A DNA stretch of 64,000 bases. It comes from Lentilitoribacter sp. Alg239-R112. Lineage in GTDB: Bacteria > Pseudomonadota > Alphaproteobacteria > Rhizobiales > Rhizobiaceae. The DNA lies in contig NZ_LS999834.1 in assembly GCF_900537175.1 (NCBI RefSeq), positions 187,473 to 251,472 of the forward strand, read 5' to 3'. Below, one piece after another: positions 8,870 through 18,407 of this stretch. A program made the translations under genes and the position numbers. The notes beneath the pieces are model-generated. The model ran no database searches. It saw only the letters and a list, made by a program, of their open reading frames with translations, and was not told where the DNA came from. Within the stretch, counting starts at the first letter, position 1. Each line of letters opens with the position of its first letter.

Positions 8870-9547
8870 CTACTCTTCAATAATTTTATCTGCGAGGTTT
8901 TCTTCATGATCCGGCGAAACGAGCCCCGCTGAGATCACGAGTTTTGCAGCTTCCTCCACATTCATATCCAATAAACGCAAATCCTTGCGCGGTACAAACA
9001 GCAAAAATCCAGATGTCGGATTTGGTGTGGTTGGCAAAAAGACTGAAACTGTGTCTTCTTCCTTCAAAATATTCCCCACTTCACCGTGCGTATCTGTTGC
9101 AATAAACACAATTGCCCAAAGCCCTTTACGTGGGTATTCAATAATACCAGCTTTAGAGAACGAGCTTTGTCCCTCTGCGAGGACTGTTTCAAATATCTGT
9201 TTTAAACCCTTATAAATAGAACGAATTAGCGGCATTCGAGCAAGTATAGATTCTCCGAAGTTTAAAACGGAACGACCAATTAAATTGCGCGTGAAAAAAC
9301 CAACAATTGTTATCACTAGCAAGGCAAAGATCAGACCTAATCCGGGAATGCCAAATGGCAGATATGTCTCAGGATTATATACTTTAGGAATATAGGGTTT
9401 TGCCCATCCATCCACCCAGACAACAAAATTCCAAGTTAAATAAGCGGTTATCACAATGGGCGCGCAAACAATCAGGCCTGTTAGGAAATTGTTACGAAGG
9501 CGCGCACCATATGAACGATGTGGCTTTTTTGTATTTTCTTTTACCAT
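8870..9547 (-). CDS. DUF502 family inner-membrane protein
   Basis: A 225-residue protein with two strongly hydrophobic N-terminal segments (about residues 17-37, and 65-88 containing GIPGLGLIFALLVITIVGFF). These are followed by a soluble domain with LARMPLIRSIYKGLKQIFET and PTTPNPTSGFLLFVP, hallmarks of DUF502. Homologues are widespread in proteobacteria and plants (LIKE COV proteins); their bacterial role is not defined. It is convergent with the YCII gene and 140 bases downstream of glmS on the same strand. The interval 9548-9687 shows nothing I recognise. Confidence 0.9.
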   Translation of the reverse strand: MVKENTKKPHRSYGARLRNNFLTGLIVCAPIVITAYLTWNFVVWVDGWAKPYIPKVYNPETYLPFGIPGLGLIFALLVITIVGFFTRNLIGRSVLNFGESILARMPLIRSIYKGLKQIFETVLAEGQSSFSKAGIIEYPRKGLWAIVFIATDTHGEVGNILKEEDTVSVFLPTTPNPTSGFLLFVPRKDLRLLDMNVEEAAKLVISAGLVSPDHEENLADKIIEE

Positions 9548-9687
9548 TATCTACTCTGTGAGTGTAAATCTTCACCTTGGTAATAGGTACCTTTGGTGCC
9601 CTCTACAACACATAAATGGCAGATTTGGTCGAAATGATGTTCTTTGTTCAAAAACATCGCTTCGCAAGTAAAATAAATCGGGCTTTC

Positions 9688-11514
9688 TTACTCTACAGTT
9701 ACTGACTTCGCCAAATTTCTAGGCTGATCAACATCAGTCCCCATAAATACAGCTGTATGATATGCAAGCAACTGAATTGGCAGTGAATAGATCATCGGAG
9801 AAATGGCTTCTGGTACATCTGGTAAAACAATGGTTGACATTGTTTCAACCGACACTTCCTTTGCGCCACGCTCATCGGTAATGAATATGATTTTTCCACC
9901 ACGAGCTGCTACTTCCTGCATGTTTGAAACAGTCTTATCAAACAAATCATCATAAGGTGCGATCGTGATAACCGGCATATCTTCATCAATGAGTGCAATT
10001 GGCCCGTGTTTAAGTTCGCCAGCGGCATAACCTTCTGCGTGGATGTATGAGATCTCTTTCAGTTTAAGTGCTGCTTCCATTGCGAGCGGGAAATTTGTTC
10101 CCCTTCCTAAATAAAGCGCATGATTACACTTGGCAAGTTCGCGAGAGAGATCTTTGATACCATCATCAATGCTTTCAAGCGTGTTATTTGACAGACGTTC
10201 GATGCTTGCCATAGAACGCGCGAGTTCTTTTTCTTGTTCATCAGATATCGTGCCGCGAGCACGTCCAGCTGAAATCGCTAAACTTGCAAGCGTTGCCAGC
10301 TGGCAGGTAAACGCTTTCGTCGAGGCAACGCCAACTTCGATACCAGCCAATGTTGGAAATATGACATCCGATTCGCGCGCAATTGTAGATTCTGGCACAT
10401 TGACGATAGAACCGATTTTTACGTTATTTTCTTTGCAGTAGCGAAGGCATGCTAAAGTATCGGCGGTTTCACCAGATTGAGAAATAAAGAAAGCAGCCAT
10501 ATTTCCCGTAAGAGGTAATTCACGATATCTGAACTCTGACGCGACATCTATCTCAACAGGCAATCGGGCATAACGTTCAAACCAGTATTTACCAATTAAT
10601 CCGGCATAGTAAGCCGTCCCGCATGCAGAAATCGCTAAGCGATCCAAATTTGCAAAATCAATTTCACTTCCGATTGGTTTAAAGCTCTCAGTCGCCATAT
10701 CCAAATAATGATGTATTGTGCGTGACATGACTTCAGGCTGCTCATGAATTTCCTTCAACATAAAGTGGCGATAATTGCCTTTATCGGCAATCATGGCACT
10801 GCCTTGTGACTTTTGTCGTTTGCGTTCAACAATATCACCATTGAGATCATGAACTTCAACGCTTGTATGGGTAATTATGGCCCAATCGCCATCTTCAAGA
10901 TAAGTGATGTCGTCAGTAAATGATGCGAGTGCAATACTATCTGAACCGATAAACATCTCGCCATCGCCATGCCCAACTGCAAGTGGCGGACCACTACGAG
11001 CGCATAGGATCATATCGTCACAATCTTCAAACAACACAGCAAGTGCATATGCGCCCTCAAGACGCTTTAACGCGGCCTGCATTGCCTCTTGTGGTGTCAT
11101 GTTTTTGGCAAGTAGAGATGAAAAGAGATGGGCAACAACTTCGGTATCTGTCTGGCTTGAAAACTGCGCACCTTGTTCGCTCAGTTCATCACGAAGCGTC
11201 GCAAAATTTTCAATTATGCCATTATGAACTACGGCAACACCTTTCGTGAAATGAGGATGCGCATTAGCTACTGTGGGTGCGCCGTGTGTGGCCCATCGCG
11301 TATGACCAATTCCAATATTGCCATCCAGCGGGGAATTGCTCAAACAAGATTCAAGATTCACGAGTTTGCCTTCCGCACGGCGGCGGTCGAGTATCCCATT
11401 CGCAATTGTTGCGACACCTGCGGAATCATATCCGCGATATTCAAGGCGTTTCAGTGCATCGACCAACTTAGGCGCGACAGAACTTTTACCAACGATACCT
11501 ACAATTCCACACAT
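9688..11514 (-). CDS. glmS: Glutamine-fructose-6-phosphate aminotransferase (isomerizing) GlmS
   Basis: A 608-residue GlmS, the first committed enzyme of UDP-GlcNAc synthesis: it makes glucosamine-6-phosphate from fructose-6-phosphate and glutamine. The N-terminal class-II glutaminase starts MCGIVGIVG with nucleophile Cys2 and contains GHTRWATHG near residue 73. Two SIS sugar-binding domains follow (first with SACGTAYYAG and FISQSGETADT, second with YLGRGTNFPLA), and the protein ends in DQPRNLAKSVTVE as usual. It lies 148 bases downstream of glmU on the same strand, so the pathway genes are clustered. The intergenic hairpin may separate their expression. Confidence 0.98.
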   Translation of the reverse strand: MCGIVGIVGKSSVAPKLVDALKRLEYRGYDSAGVATIANGILDRRRAEGKLVNLESCLSNSPLDGNIGIGHTRWATHGAPTVANAHPHFTKGVAVVHNGIIENFATLRDELSEQGAQFSSQTDTEVVAHLFSSLLAKNMTPQEAMQAALKRLEGAYALAVLFEDCDDMILCARSGPPLAVGHGDGEMFIGSDSIALASFTDDITYLEDGDWAIITHTSVEVHDLNGDIVERKRQKSQGSAMIADKGNYRHFMLKEIHEQPEVMSRTIHHYLDMATESFKPIGSEIDFANLDRLAISACGTAYYAGLIGKYWFERYARLPVEIDVASEFRYRELPLTGNMAAFFISQSGETADTLACLRYCKENNVKIGSIVNVPESTIARESDVIFPTLAGIEVGVASTKAFTCQLATLASLAISAGRARGTISDEQEKELARSMASIERLSNNTLESIDDGIKDLSRELAKCNHALYLGRGTNFPLAMEAALKLKEISYIHAEGYAAGELKHGPIALIDEDMPVITIAPYDDLFDKTVSNMQEVAARGGKIIFITDERGAKEVSVETMSTIVLPDVPEAISPMIYSLPIQLLAYHTAVFMGTDVDQPRNLAKSVTVE

Positions 11515-11556
11515 TTTTCACTCTCCGGATATGGACGAAATATTGTCCAAATTTAT

Positions 11557-11585
11557 ACGATGCATCCCTCATTACGGTGCATCGT
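11557..11585 (-). promoter_or_regulatory. Inverted repeat between glmU and glmS
   Basis: ACGATGCA at 11557-11564 and TGCATCGT at 11578-11585 are perfect 8-base arms around a 13-base loop, in the 148-base gap between glmU and glmS. In the transcript it would form a hairpin without a clear U tract. It could be a weak terminator, a processing site or a regulator site. Confidence 0.4.
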
Positions 11586-11662
11586 GCTTTATTCAATTTA
11601 TCGTTCTTTTGTGAATCACAATTCGTTACATGATCGTAGCAAAGCTAAATGCAATCAGCTGA

Positions 11663-13027
11663 TTAACCGCGTTTTTTCTTTTTTTCTTCCTTCAGGAGGC
11701 GGTTTTTCTCATTAATACGAGCCCCAGCCCCTTCAATGTTGATTTGTTCGACCCTTGCGATAGCCAGTGCATCATTTGGTACTTCTTTATTTGTGATCGT
11801 TCCAGTACCAACATAGGCGCCATCACCAATTTTTACGGGTGCGATCAAAGAGGAATTAGAGCCGATGAAGCTATTATTGCCAATTTCAGTCAGATGTTTA
11901 TTGAAGCCATCGTAATTGCAGGTAATGGTCCCTGCCCCGATATTACTATTACTACCGATTATAGCATCACCGATATATGTCAGGTGATTAATTTTTGAAC
12001 CTACACCAACATTTGCTTTTTTGACTTCGCAGAAATTGCCGACTTTTACGCGTTCGGAAAGGTTTGCCCCCGGTCGGAGACGTGCAAACGGGCCTATTGA
12101 GGCATTTTTGCCAATGCGCGCACCTTCAATGTGGCTAAATGCGTGGATTGTCGTTCCTGTTTCAACTTTCACATCAGGACCGATCCAGACATTCGGTTCG
12201 ATCAATACGTCAGGCTCGATTTCGGTGTCGTAAGAGAGATAAACAGTGCTAGGATCGATCATGGACACGCCAGAAATCATAAGCTCCTCACGTTTTCTAA
12301 GCTGCCATTCGGCTTCGATTTCAGCCAGTTCTGATCTTGTATTACACCCCATCAAATCGCATTCAGGAGCAGAAGTGGCTACAGCCGTTCGGTCAGTACG
12401 CTGACATACATCTACAATATCCGTTAGGTAGTATTCACCCTTGGCGTTGTCGTTGCCGATTTCATCAAGTAATTCAAGAGCAATTTTGCCATTAATGCCG
12501 ATCAAACCACCATTGCAAAACGTAATTTCTCGTTCTGTGTCAGTCGCTTCTTTTTCTTCATGAATAGCGATTAGTTTCCCATTTTTGACAATCATTCGAC
12601 CATAACCAAATGGGTCTTCTGCTTCGAAACCTGCGACAACGACATCGGCGCCGTTTGCTAATTCTTTGCGAAGATCATCCAAAACTTCTGATTTTATAAG
12701 TGGTGCATCGCCAACCAACGCCAAAACATCATCGTAACCCTGTTCGATTTGTGATCGAGCCTGCAATACCGCATGTGCAGTTCCCATCCGCTCTTTTTGT
12801 AAATGAGCGCTAACAGGCACTCCATTTTTAGCCACAATTTCAGTCACCTTGTCTGCATCTCGCCCGACAATAATCGAAACATGGTCAACACCAGCTATTC
12901 CCGCCGTGTCAACAATATGTGAGATGATAGGAAGTCCACCAATTTTGTGTAAGACTTTAGATTTTGATGACTTCATGCGACTGCTGTCTCCAGCGGCCAA
13001 AATGATTGCTAAACATGAACGTGACAT
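11663..13027 (-). CDS. glmU: Bifunctional GlmU: glucosamine-1-phosphate acetyltransferase / GlcNAc-1-phosphate uridylyltransferase
   Basis: A 454-residue bifunctional enzyme making UDP-GlcNAc for peptidoglycan and lipopolysaccharide. The N-terminal pyrophosphorylase domain (about 1-230) has the nucleotide-binding signature [11 protein letters not shown] and a downstream Lys in SKVLHKIGG, plus [20 protein letters not shown]. The C-terminal left-handed beta-helix (about 250-440) shows hexapeptide repeats and the acetyltransferase segment [12 protein letters not shown], with [13 protein letters not shown] Lys-rich tail ends the protein. Length is normal. It is encoded just upstream of glmS on the same strand. 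Confidence 0.97.
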   Translation of the reverse strand: MSRSCLAIILAAGDSSRMKSSKSKVLHKIGGLPIISHIVDTAGIAGVDHVSIIVGRDADKVTEIVAKNGVPVSAHLQKERMGTAHAVLQARSQIEQGYDDVLALVGDAPLIKSEVLDDLRKELANGADVVVAGFEAEDPFGYGRMIVKNGKLIAIHEEKEATDTEREITFCNGGLIGINGKIALELLDEIGNDNAKGEYYLTDIVDVCQRTDRTAVATSAPECDLMGCNTRSELAEIEAEWQLRKREELMISGVSMIDPSTVYLSYDTEIEPDVLIEPNVWIGPDVKVETGTTIHAFSHIEGARIGKNASIGPFARLRPGANLSERVKVGNFCEVKKANVGVGSKINHLTYIGDAIIGSNSNIGAGTITCNYDGFNKHLTEIGNNSFIGSNSSLIAPVKIGDGAYVGTGTITNKEVPNDALAIARVEQINIEGAGARINEKNRLLKEEKKKKRG

Positions 13028-13152
13028 ATAGCCTTCCCTCGAATCGATTTCAAATTTGATGACTACATAAACTAATCACATAAAGAATTTGTTTTTATCA
13101 TGATATTTTTTAAATTCAATAAATCAACTTTCCAATAAGGTATTAAGGTAAT

Positions 13153-14064
13153 TTGTCCAAAAGTCTCTCCATAGCAAATGCGTGGCCATGGGCAGTGTTT
13201 GCATTAACACCGTTATTTTTTTCAACAAATTTAATTTTTGGGCGCGGGATTATATTCGACGTTGCGCCATTTACTATCGCTTTTTTAAGGTGGGCTGGCT
13301 GCCTAATTGTGCTGCTCCCAATCATTATTCGGGAAAAAGGTACGGTTACACCATTCCTTAAACATCATTTCTCTTTTTGGCTTATGTTGGGTTTTTTAGG
13401 TATGTGGATTTGCGGTGCTATAGTTTATATGGCGTTGCAAACAACGACAGCCATCAATTCAGCATTGGTTTATACCACTTCCCCGTTGTTCGTCATTATA
13501 ATACAATTTTTATGGACAAAGAGACCAATAAAATTGCAGGAAATCATTGGTATTGTCGCGGCAACTATTGGTGTTTGTTACATTGTTTTAAAGGGAGAGT
13601 TAGAACAACTACTTGCACTCAATTTAAACTTTGGCGACTTGCTTATTCTGGGGTGCGCCGTATCATGGGCGCTTTATCTGATTTTACAAAAAACAGATGC
13701 AGGCAAAGATGTACCCAGTTTTGCTATGCTTGGCCTCATGGCCGCCGCCGGAACTATATTGTTGGCACCATTTGCAGCATTTGAGTTGTTTTCTGGTGCA
13801 CGCATGCCCACAACCCAATCAGCTTGGTTAAGTATTGGCGGAATTGTTTTCTTCTCGTCTTTGTTAGCGTTTAGCGGGACGCAGCACACAATTAAACATC
13901 TCGGGCCTGCCATTTCAAGCATGGCACTTTACTTACTGCCAGTCTATGGCGTCCTTTTAGCGGTGATAATGCTTGATGAAAAATATCATACTTATCACTT
14001 TATTGGGAGTGTCTTAGTGTTGGGGGGCGTTATAGTGGCAACTCTTCCCAAGAAATTAAAATGA
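13153..14064 (+). CDS. EamA/DMT-superfamily transporter
   Basis: A 303-residue integral membrane protein with about ten hydrophobic segments arranged as two EamA repeats (first repeat from residue 10, second from about 155). This is the usual form of drug/metabolite-transporter family exporters. The second repeat opens with NFGDLLILGCAVSWALYLIL, a typical DMT signature. The substrate is unknown; the family includes amino acid and metabolite exporters. The start is TTG 13153, with a weak AAGG upstream; there is no nearby ATG that keeps the first membrane helix. It is convergent with the CcdA-like gene, their stop codons one base apart. Confidence 0.88.
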   Translation: MSKSLSIANAWPWAVFALTPLFFSTNLIFGRGIIFDVAPFTIAFLRWAGCLIVLLPIIIREKGTVTPFLKHHFSFWLMLGFLGMWICGAIVYMALQTTTAINSALVYTTSPLFVIIIQFLWTKRPIKLQEIIGIVAATIGVCYIVLKGELEQLLALNLNFGDLLILGCAVSWALYLILQKTDAGKDVPSFAMLGLMAAAGTILLAPFAAFELFSGARMPTTQSAWLSIGGIVFFSSLLAFSGTQHTIKHLGPAISSMALYLLPVYGVLLAVIMLDEKYHTYHFIGSVLVLGGVIVATLPKKLK

Positions 14065-14065
14065 T

Positions 14066-14824
14066 CTAACCGATTGTTCCTAAAATTGGGAAATTTTCTA
14101 GTAGAAAGAAGCCAATTGTTGTGAATGCTCCTGTTAAAAACAACAATCCAGTAATCACAAGAAGCACGCCCATAATCCTCTCCATTAGGCCTAGATGCCG
14201 ACGAAATCTGGTCAAAAATTTCATAAAACTGCCAGAGAATGCTGCTGCAATCCAAAATGGAACTGCTAAACCTAATGAATAGGCCGCAAGCAGCATAGCA
14301 CCAGAATCAACCGTTTTACTTGATGCGGCAACGCCTAAAATCGAACCTAAAACGGGTCCGATGCAAGGCGTCCACCCAAAAGCAAAGGCAAGACCCATAA
14401 AATATGCACCAGAAAGCGTGGCAGGCTTACCACTACCTTGAAACCGATATTCGCGCGCTAGGAGTCCAAGTCGGAATACACCCAAAAAATGCAAACCCAT
14501 TATAATGATAATAACACCACCAATTTGTGCCAATATATCTAAATGCTGACGTAATATGCCACCAACAGTCGATGCGCTTGCGCCCAGTGCGATAAAGACG
14601 GTCGAGAAACCAAGTGTGAAGAGCAAAGAAGTTAGAACAATCGTTTTTCTAAAATTGCCCTGCTTATTTTGACCCTCTTGTCGAAAATCATCTACAGATA
14701 CGCCAGCCATATAGCAAAGATAAGGTGGCACCAGCGGAAGAACACACGGAGATAGAAAAGATAAGGCACCAGCAAATATCGCAGTTAGTACAGATATTTC
14801 TGCAATTTCCATGTCTGTCTCCAA
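14066..14824 (-). CDS. ccdA: CcdA-like cytochrome c biogenesis / thiol-reductant membrane protein
   Basis: A 252-residue, roughly six-helix membrane protein of the CcdA/DsbD-beta family. It passes electrons from cytoplasmic thioredoxin to periplasmic thiol proteins during cytochrome c maturation and disulfide reduction. The conserved cysteine motifs SPCVLPLVPPYL (near residue 26) and GWTPCIGPVLG (near 142) carry the redox pair. No other cytochrome c maturation gene is adjacent. It may alternatively serve periplasmic methionine or disulfide repair. Confidence 0.9.
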   Translation of the reverse strand: METDMEIAEISVLTAIFAGALSFLSPCVLPLVPPYLCYMAGVSVDDFRQEGQNKQGNFRKTIVLTSLLFTLGFSTVFIALGASASTVGGILRQHLDILAQIGGVIIIIMGLHFLGVFRLGLLAREYRFQGSGKPATLSGAYFMGLAFAFGWTPCIGPVLGSILGVAASSKTVDSGAMLLAAYSLGLAVPFWIAAAFSGSFMKFLTRFRRHLGLMERIMGVLLVITGLLFLTGAFTTIGFFLLENFPILGTIG

Positions 14825-14930
14825 GTTTAATTCATCGAATTGTTCTCTACTCCAGATGCTATTAACATGCCAATCACAGTTTTGCGTGTTAACCGTGATA
14901 AAAAAACTTTGAAATGTTGAAAATTAGAGG

Positions 14931-14959
14931 TTGACCGAACCTAAACTCACCCCTATGTT
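14931..14959 (+). promoter_or_regulatory. Promoter of tRNA-Lys
   Basis: TTGACC (14931-14936) and TATGTT (14954-14959) are separated by exactly 17 bases, a good housekeeping sigma-70 match. They lie 37 bases before the mature tRNA 5' end, so a short leader is expected. Confidence 0.65.
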
Positions 14960-14996
14960 CCGGCGAAATTCCGAAGCACTTTTTAGTGTGATTTGG

Positions 14997-15072
14997 GAGC
15001 GCGTAGCTCAGTTGGTAGAGCAACTGACTTTTAATCAGTAGGTCCAGGGTTCGAACCCCTGCGCGCTCACCA
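14997..15072 (+). tRNA. tRNA-Lys (anticodon TTT)
   Basis: A full cloverleaf is visible. The acceptor arms are GAGCGCG (14997-15003) and CGCGCTC (15062-15068). The D arm has GCTCAGTTGGTAGAGC, the anticodon stem is ACTGA/TCAGT around loop CTTTTAA with anticodon TTT, and the T loop is TTCGAAC. The discriminator is A, and CCA (15070-15072) is encoded. It reads AAA/AAG lysine codons. I found no integrase or repeat of its 3' end that would mark an integration site. Confidence 0.97.
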
Positions 15073-15363
15073 TACTCAGGAAATAAAATTCCCGATATCA
15101 AAAATTTAATTAGGGTATTATGGTGTGCCGTAAATATGTACGTACGGTTTGCAAAACGATGTAAATGAAACGCTGTATCAGGGCCTTTATCTGTCGCCAA
15201 TTACGGTTATGCGCGCCATTATCTACTCCAAGCTCACTATAATGTGAAAACAGCGTATGTATTCCAGCATGGACGTAGCTATATGTTTCTACTATCACCT
15301 GATGAGGTAGATTGCCAAAACGTAGCATGAACTCGATATTCATAATAATAACTGGGAAAAAGT
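15073..15363 (+). other. Intergenic region between tRNA-Lys and the YnjB-like gene
   Basis: About 290 bases without a convincing gene. Short open frames on the minus strand here have no family features. The region must hold the end of the tRNA transcript and the promoter of the downstream transporter operon, but I see no clear -35/-10 pair or operator. Confidence 0.6.
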
Positions 15364-16599
15364 ATGACAAAACTATTTAAAACCGCATTTTTGCTAACAA
15401 CAATGTCGATTGCATCTGTTGATGCGTTTGCGGATAGCTCAGATGGTGAAGCCCTGATTGGTAAGTCCTGGGAAGAAATAACATCCATGGCAAAGGGTGG
15501 TGAAGTTAATTGGTTTATGTGGGGCGGCTCCGATACAATAAACCAGTATGTTACAGAATATGTCGGCGGTATTTTAAAGAATGAATATGATATTGAGTTA
15601 AATCGCGTTGGTATTAGTGATACAGCTGAAGCTGTAAATATCGTACTTAGTGAAAAAGAAGCAGGAGTCGTAGATAAAGGCTCTGTCGATATGATCTGGG
15701 TTAATGGTGAAAACTTTCGAACCATGAAACAGGGCGGACTGGCCTATTGCGGGTACACTGATACTTTACCAAATAACAAGCTTGTAAATTGGGATAATCC
15801 GGCGATCGCGATCGATTTTGGCGTGCCTGTCGACGGATGTGAGGTGCCTTGGTCAAAAGTACAATTTTCATTTGCTCACAACGCAGCCACTATAGAAAAC
15901 CCGCCACGTTCAATTGGTGAATTAATCGAATGGGTTAAAGAAAACCCAGGTCAGTTTTCATACCCGGCTCCACCAGATTTTAACGGCGCTGTTTTTGTGC
16001 GTCATGTCTTTTACCATGCCGCAGGTGGCGTAGAGCAACTGTTTGGCGATTTTGATCAAGAAAAATTTGATGAAGTCGCAACCAAAACCTGGAAAATTCT
16101 TCTTGATATGAAGCCATATCTCTGGCGCGAAGGGCAAACATATCCGGCATCAATTGCCGCGCTTGATCAATTATACGCAAACTCGGAAGTTGCGCTAACC
16201 TTCAATTACGAGCCTGCAGATGTGGGTATCAAAATTGAAAATGGGACCTTTCCGCCGACCACACAAGGTTATGGCCTAACAGACGGAACAATCGGCAACA
16301 CCAATTATACCGTAATTCCATTTAACTCACCTAACAAAGCTGCTGCTTTAGTGTTACAAAATGTGCTGTTGTCCGGCGAAGTGCAACTACAAAAAGCAAT
16401 GCCGGATGTGTGGGGAGCAGCGCCCGCCATCGAAATAAGCAGAACGTCAGAAGAAGTTCGAAAGAAGTTCGCAGCTATAGAGAGACACCCAAATGTCGTT
16501 CCAGCTGAAGATCTTGCAAAGTTCGCACTTCCCGAGCTTCAAGTGTCCTGGATTTCAGCGATTGAAAAAGGCTGGATTGAAAATGTAGGTAGCAAATAG
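15364..16599 (+). CDS. YnjB-like ABC transporter substrate-binding protein
   Basis: A 411-residue periplasmic binding protein of the YnjB type. A Sec signal peptide of about 24 residues ends at AFA, followed by SSDGEALIGKSWEEI and the FMWGGSDTINQYV opening strand typical of this group. The substrate of YnjB-type systems is not established. It begins a four-gene operon with two permeases and an ATPase, and is followed by a strong 10-bp hairpin before the first permease gene, suggesting higher expression of the binding protein. Confidence 0.87.
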   Translation: MTKLFKTAFLLTTMSIASVDAFADSSDGEALIGKSWEEITSMAKGGEVNWFMWGGSDTINQYVTEYVGGILKNEYDIELNRVGISDTAEAVNIVLSEKEAGVVDKGSVDMIWVNGENFRTMKQGGLAYCGYTDTLPNNKLVNWDNPAIAIDFGVPVDGCEVPWSKVQFSFAHNAATIENPPRSIGELIEWVKENPGQFSYPAPPDFNGAVFVRHVFYHAAGGVEQLFGDFDQEKFDEVATKTWKILLDMKPYLWREGQTYPASIAALDQLYANSEVALTFNYEPADVGIKIENGTFPPTTQGYGLTDGTIGNTNYTVIPFNSPNKAAALVLQNVLLSGEVQLQKAMPDVWGAAPAIEISRTSEEVRKKFAAIERHPNVVPAEDLAKFALPELQVSWISAIEKGWIENVGSK

Positions 16600-16613
16600 C
16601 CCAAACAATTTCC

Positions 16614-16642
16614 GCTGTGGCGCATTTAGTTAGCGCCACAGC
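16614..16642 (+). terminator. Hairpin after the YnjB-like gene
   Basis: GCTGTGGCGC (16614-16623) and GCGCCACAGC (16633-16642) form a perfect 10-bp stem with a nine-base loop, directly after the binding-protein stop codon and 80 bases before the permease start. There is no U tract, so it probably stabilises or partly terminates the upstream message. Confidence 0.7.
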
Positions 16643-16722
16643 CTGATATAAAGTCTTGTGATAAGTTCATAGATTGAATATTTCATTTCTATTTCGATCA
16701 GTTTTATGGATATTGTGCGAGC

Positions 16723-17580
16723 ATGTCTGACCGCCAGAAAATATTCCTGTTGCTCCTTCCCGCAATGTTCGTAATCGTTGTCCTATTTTTTGGCGGACTG
16801 GTAACAGGTCTGTTGCGAAGTTTTAACTACATGCCAATCATTGGTCTGACAGAGCCGAATGTAAGTGCATATACTTCGATATTTACAGATCGAGAGTTCT
16901 ATTTATCTTTTGCACTGACTTTTCATATTGCCTTTACCTCGACGGTCATTTCTTCGATTTTGGCAGTTGCTGCCGCATTGTTACTACGCCGAAATTTTGT
17001 CGGGCGCGCCGTCGTGAATTTCTTGTTTCAGCTAAATCTAACCGTTCCTCACCTTGTCGGTGCAATAGGTATGCTCTATTTATTTTCACAATCAGGCAGC
17101 TTTGCACGCCTAGCAGCTGATTGGAAACTAATTGCGCGGCCTGCAGATTTCCCGGCACTGGTTTTTGATCCTTATGCGATCGGTATCATCTTGCAGTATG
17201 TATGGAAGGAGATTCCATTTATCGGGGTGATCGTGCTGGCAAACATGCAGTCGATAGGAGAGGATTACGAAAGTGTTGCTCGCTCTTTGGGCGCCAATAG
17301 ATGGCAGACATTTCGTCATGTACTTTTTCCAATGATTTTCCCTGGTCTTTTGTCGGCGTCTGTCATGGTGTTTGCCTTCACATTCGGTGCCTATGAAATT
17401 CCCGCGATTTTGGGAGCAAATTTCCCCGCTGCTTTGCCCGTTCTCGCCTATCGTAAATATACAGATGTAGACCTTGCTGCCAGACCTGAAGCCATGGCGA
17501 TGGCAATTATTATCGCGCTACTTAGCGCCCTTATGATCTGGATATATGTACGCTATACACGCAAACGGATTAGGGGGTAG
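16723..17580 (+). CDS. ABC transporter permease, YnjC-like (first subunit)
   Basis: A 285-residue inner-membrane subunit with six predicted helices, the first at residues 8-28. The EAA loop is ESVARSLGANRWQTFRHVLF near residue 185, the contact site for the ATPase coupling helix. In Escherichia coli YnjC is one long fused permease; here the two halves are separate genes, as in the thiamine- and iron-type importers of this superfamily. It ends two bases before the next permease gene, so the pair is cotranscribed. Confidence 0.85.
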   Translation: MSDRQKIFLLLLPAMFVIVVLFFGGLVTGLLRSFNYMPIIGLTEPNVSAYTSIFTDREFYLSFALTFHIAFTSTVISSILAVAAALLLRRNFVGRAVVNFLFQLNLTVPHLVGAIGMLYLFSQSGSFARLAADWKLIARPADFPALVFDPYAIGIILQYVWKEIPFIGVIVLANMQSIGEDYESVARSLGANRWQTFRHVLFPMIFPGLLSASVMVFAFTFGAYEIPAILGANFPAALPVLAYRKYTDVDLAARPEAMAMAIIIALLSALMIWIYVRYTRKRIRG

Positions 17581-17582
17581 TT

Positions 17583-18407
17583 ATGAATTATCGCAAAAAC
17601 TCCCCGCTACGTAGCTTCAGGGTTTTGTCTGGAATAGTGCTTATTACATGGCTCATATTGCCGCTGGTACCGCTGGCTATTTGGTCTTTTGCAAAAGGTT
17701 GGTACTTCCCTGATATACTGCCACGTAATTGGTCTTTAAATGCATGGGAATATACAGTTTCAGACACTGCAGGTGTATTGGATAGCCTTTGGCTCACAGT
17801 TTGGATTTCCTTCATTGCAACATTGCTTTCAATCTTAATTGGAGTGCCGGCAGGTCGAGCCCTTGGTATGTATAAATTCAAAGGCAAGGAGATCATAGAG
17901 CTCATGATCTTGGCGCCCACAATAGTTCCCGGCATCGCTGTTGTTCTCGGGATTCATTCTGTTTTCATCTCACTCGGATTAAATAATACCATCACTAGTG
18001 TAATTCTCGTTCATCTCATACCAACTCTTCCTTACATGGTGTTGGTTATGTCCGGTATCTTTGCAAATTATGACCAAGCATTTGAAGATCAGGCTCGCAG
18101 TCTTGGCGCCTCTCCTTTAAAAACATTCTGGTATGTGACATTACCTGCGATAATGCCAGGTATCATTGTTGGAGGACTCTTTGCTTTTCTTGTATCCTGG
18201 AGCCAATATATTCTTACGCTTATAATAGGCGGAGGCCGTGTCATTACCCTGCCGCTACTACTGTTTAGCTTTGCTACCTCAGGGCGAAATGATATCGCTG
18301 GTGCCATCGGTATGATTTACATTCTGCCTGGTATTGTCATTCTTTTTCTTACGGCAAAGCACTTGTCCGGCCGTAGCGGTGTAGCTGGAGGCTTTGGCCG
18401 AATTTGA
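17583..18407 (+). CDS. ABC transporter permease, YnjC-like (second subunit)
   Basis: A 274-residue partner permease with six hydrophobic helices and an EAA loop EDQARSLGASPLKTFWYVTL near residue 170. It starts two bases after the first permease stop. Its stop (TGA) overlaps the TTG start of the ATPase gene, indicating translational coupling. Together the two permeases form the transmembrane channel of the YnjBCD-like importer; the transported compound is unknown. Confidence 0.85.
   Translation: MNYRKNSPLRSFRVLSGIVLITWLILPLVPLAIWSFAKGWYFPDILPRNWSLNAWEYTVSDTAGVLDSLWLTVWISFIATLLSILIGVPAGRALGMYKFKGKEIIELMILAPTIVPGIAVVLGIHSVFISLGLNNTITSVILVHLIPTLPYMVLVMSGIFANYDQAFEDQARSLGASPLKTFWYVTLPAIMPGIIVGGLFAFLVSWSQYILTLIIGGGRVITLPLLLFSFATSGRNDIAGAIGMIYILPGIVILFLTAKHLSGRSGVAGGFGRI

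Noticed and set aside
11515..11662. glmS ribozyme upstream of glmS
   Set aside because: The gap is short, lacks the ribozyme core, and this element is characteristic of Gram-positive bacteria; only an 8-bp inverted repeat is present.
14997..15072. tRNA-Lys as an integration site of a genomic island
   Set aside because: No integrase and no direct repeat of the tRNA 3' end seen in the window; flanking genes look like ordinary chromosome.
15110..15725. Two overlapping minus-strand open frames beside the YnjB-like gene
   Set aside because: No start signals or domains; one overlaps the signal-peptide region of the real gene.
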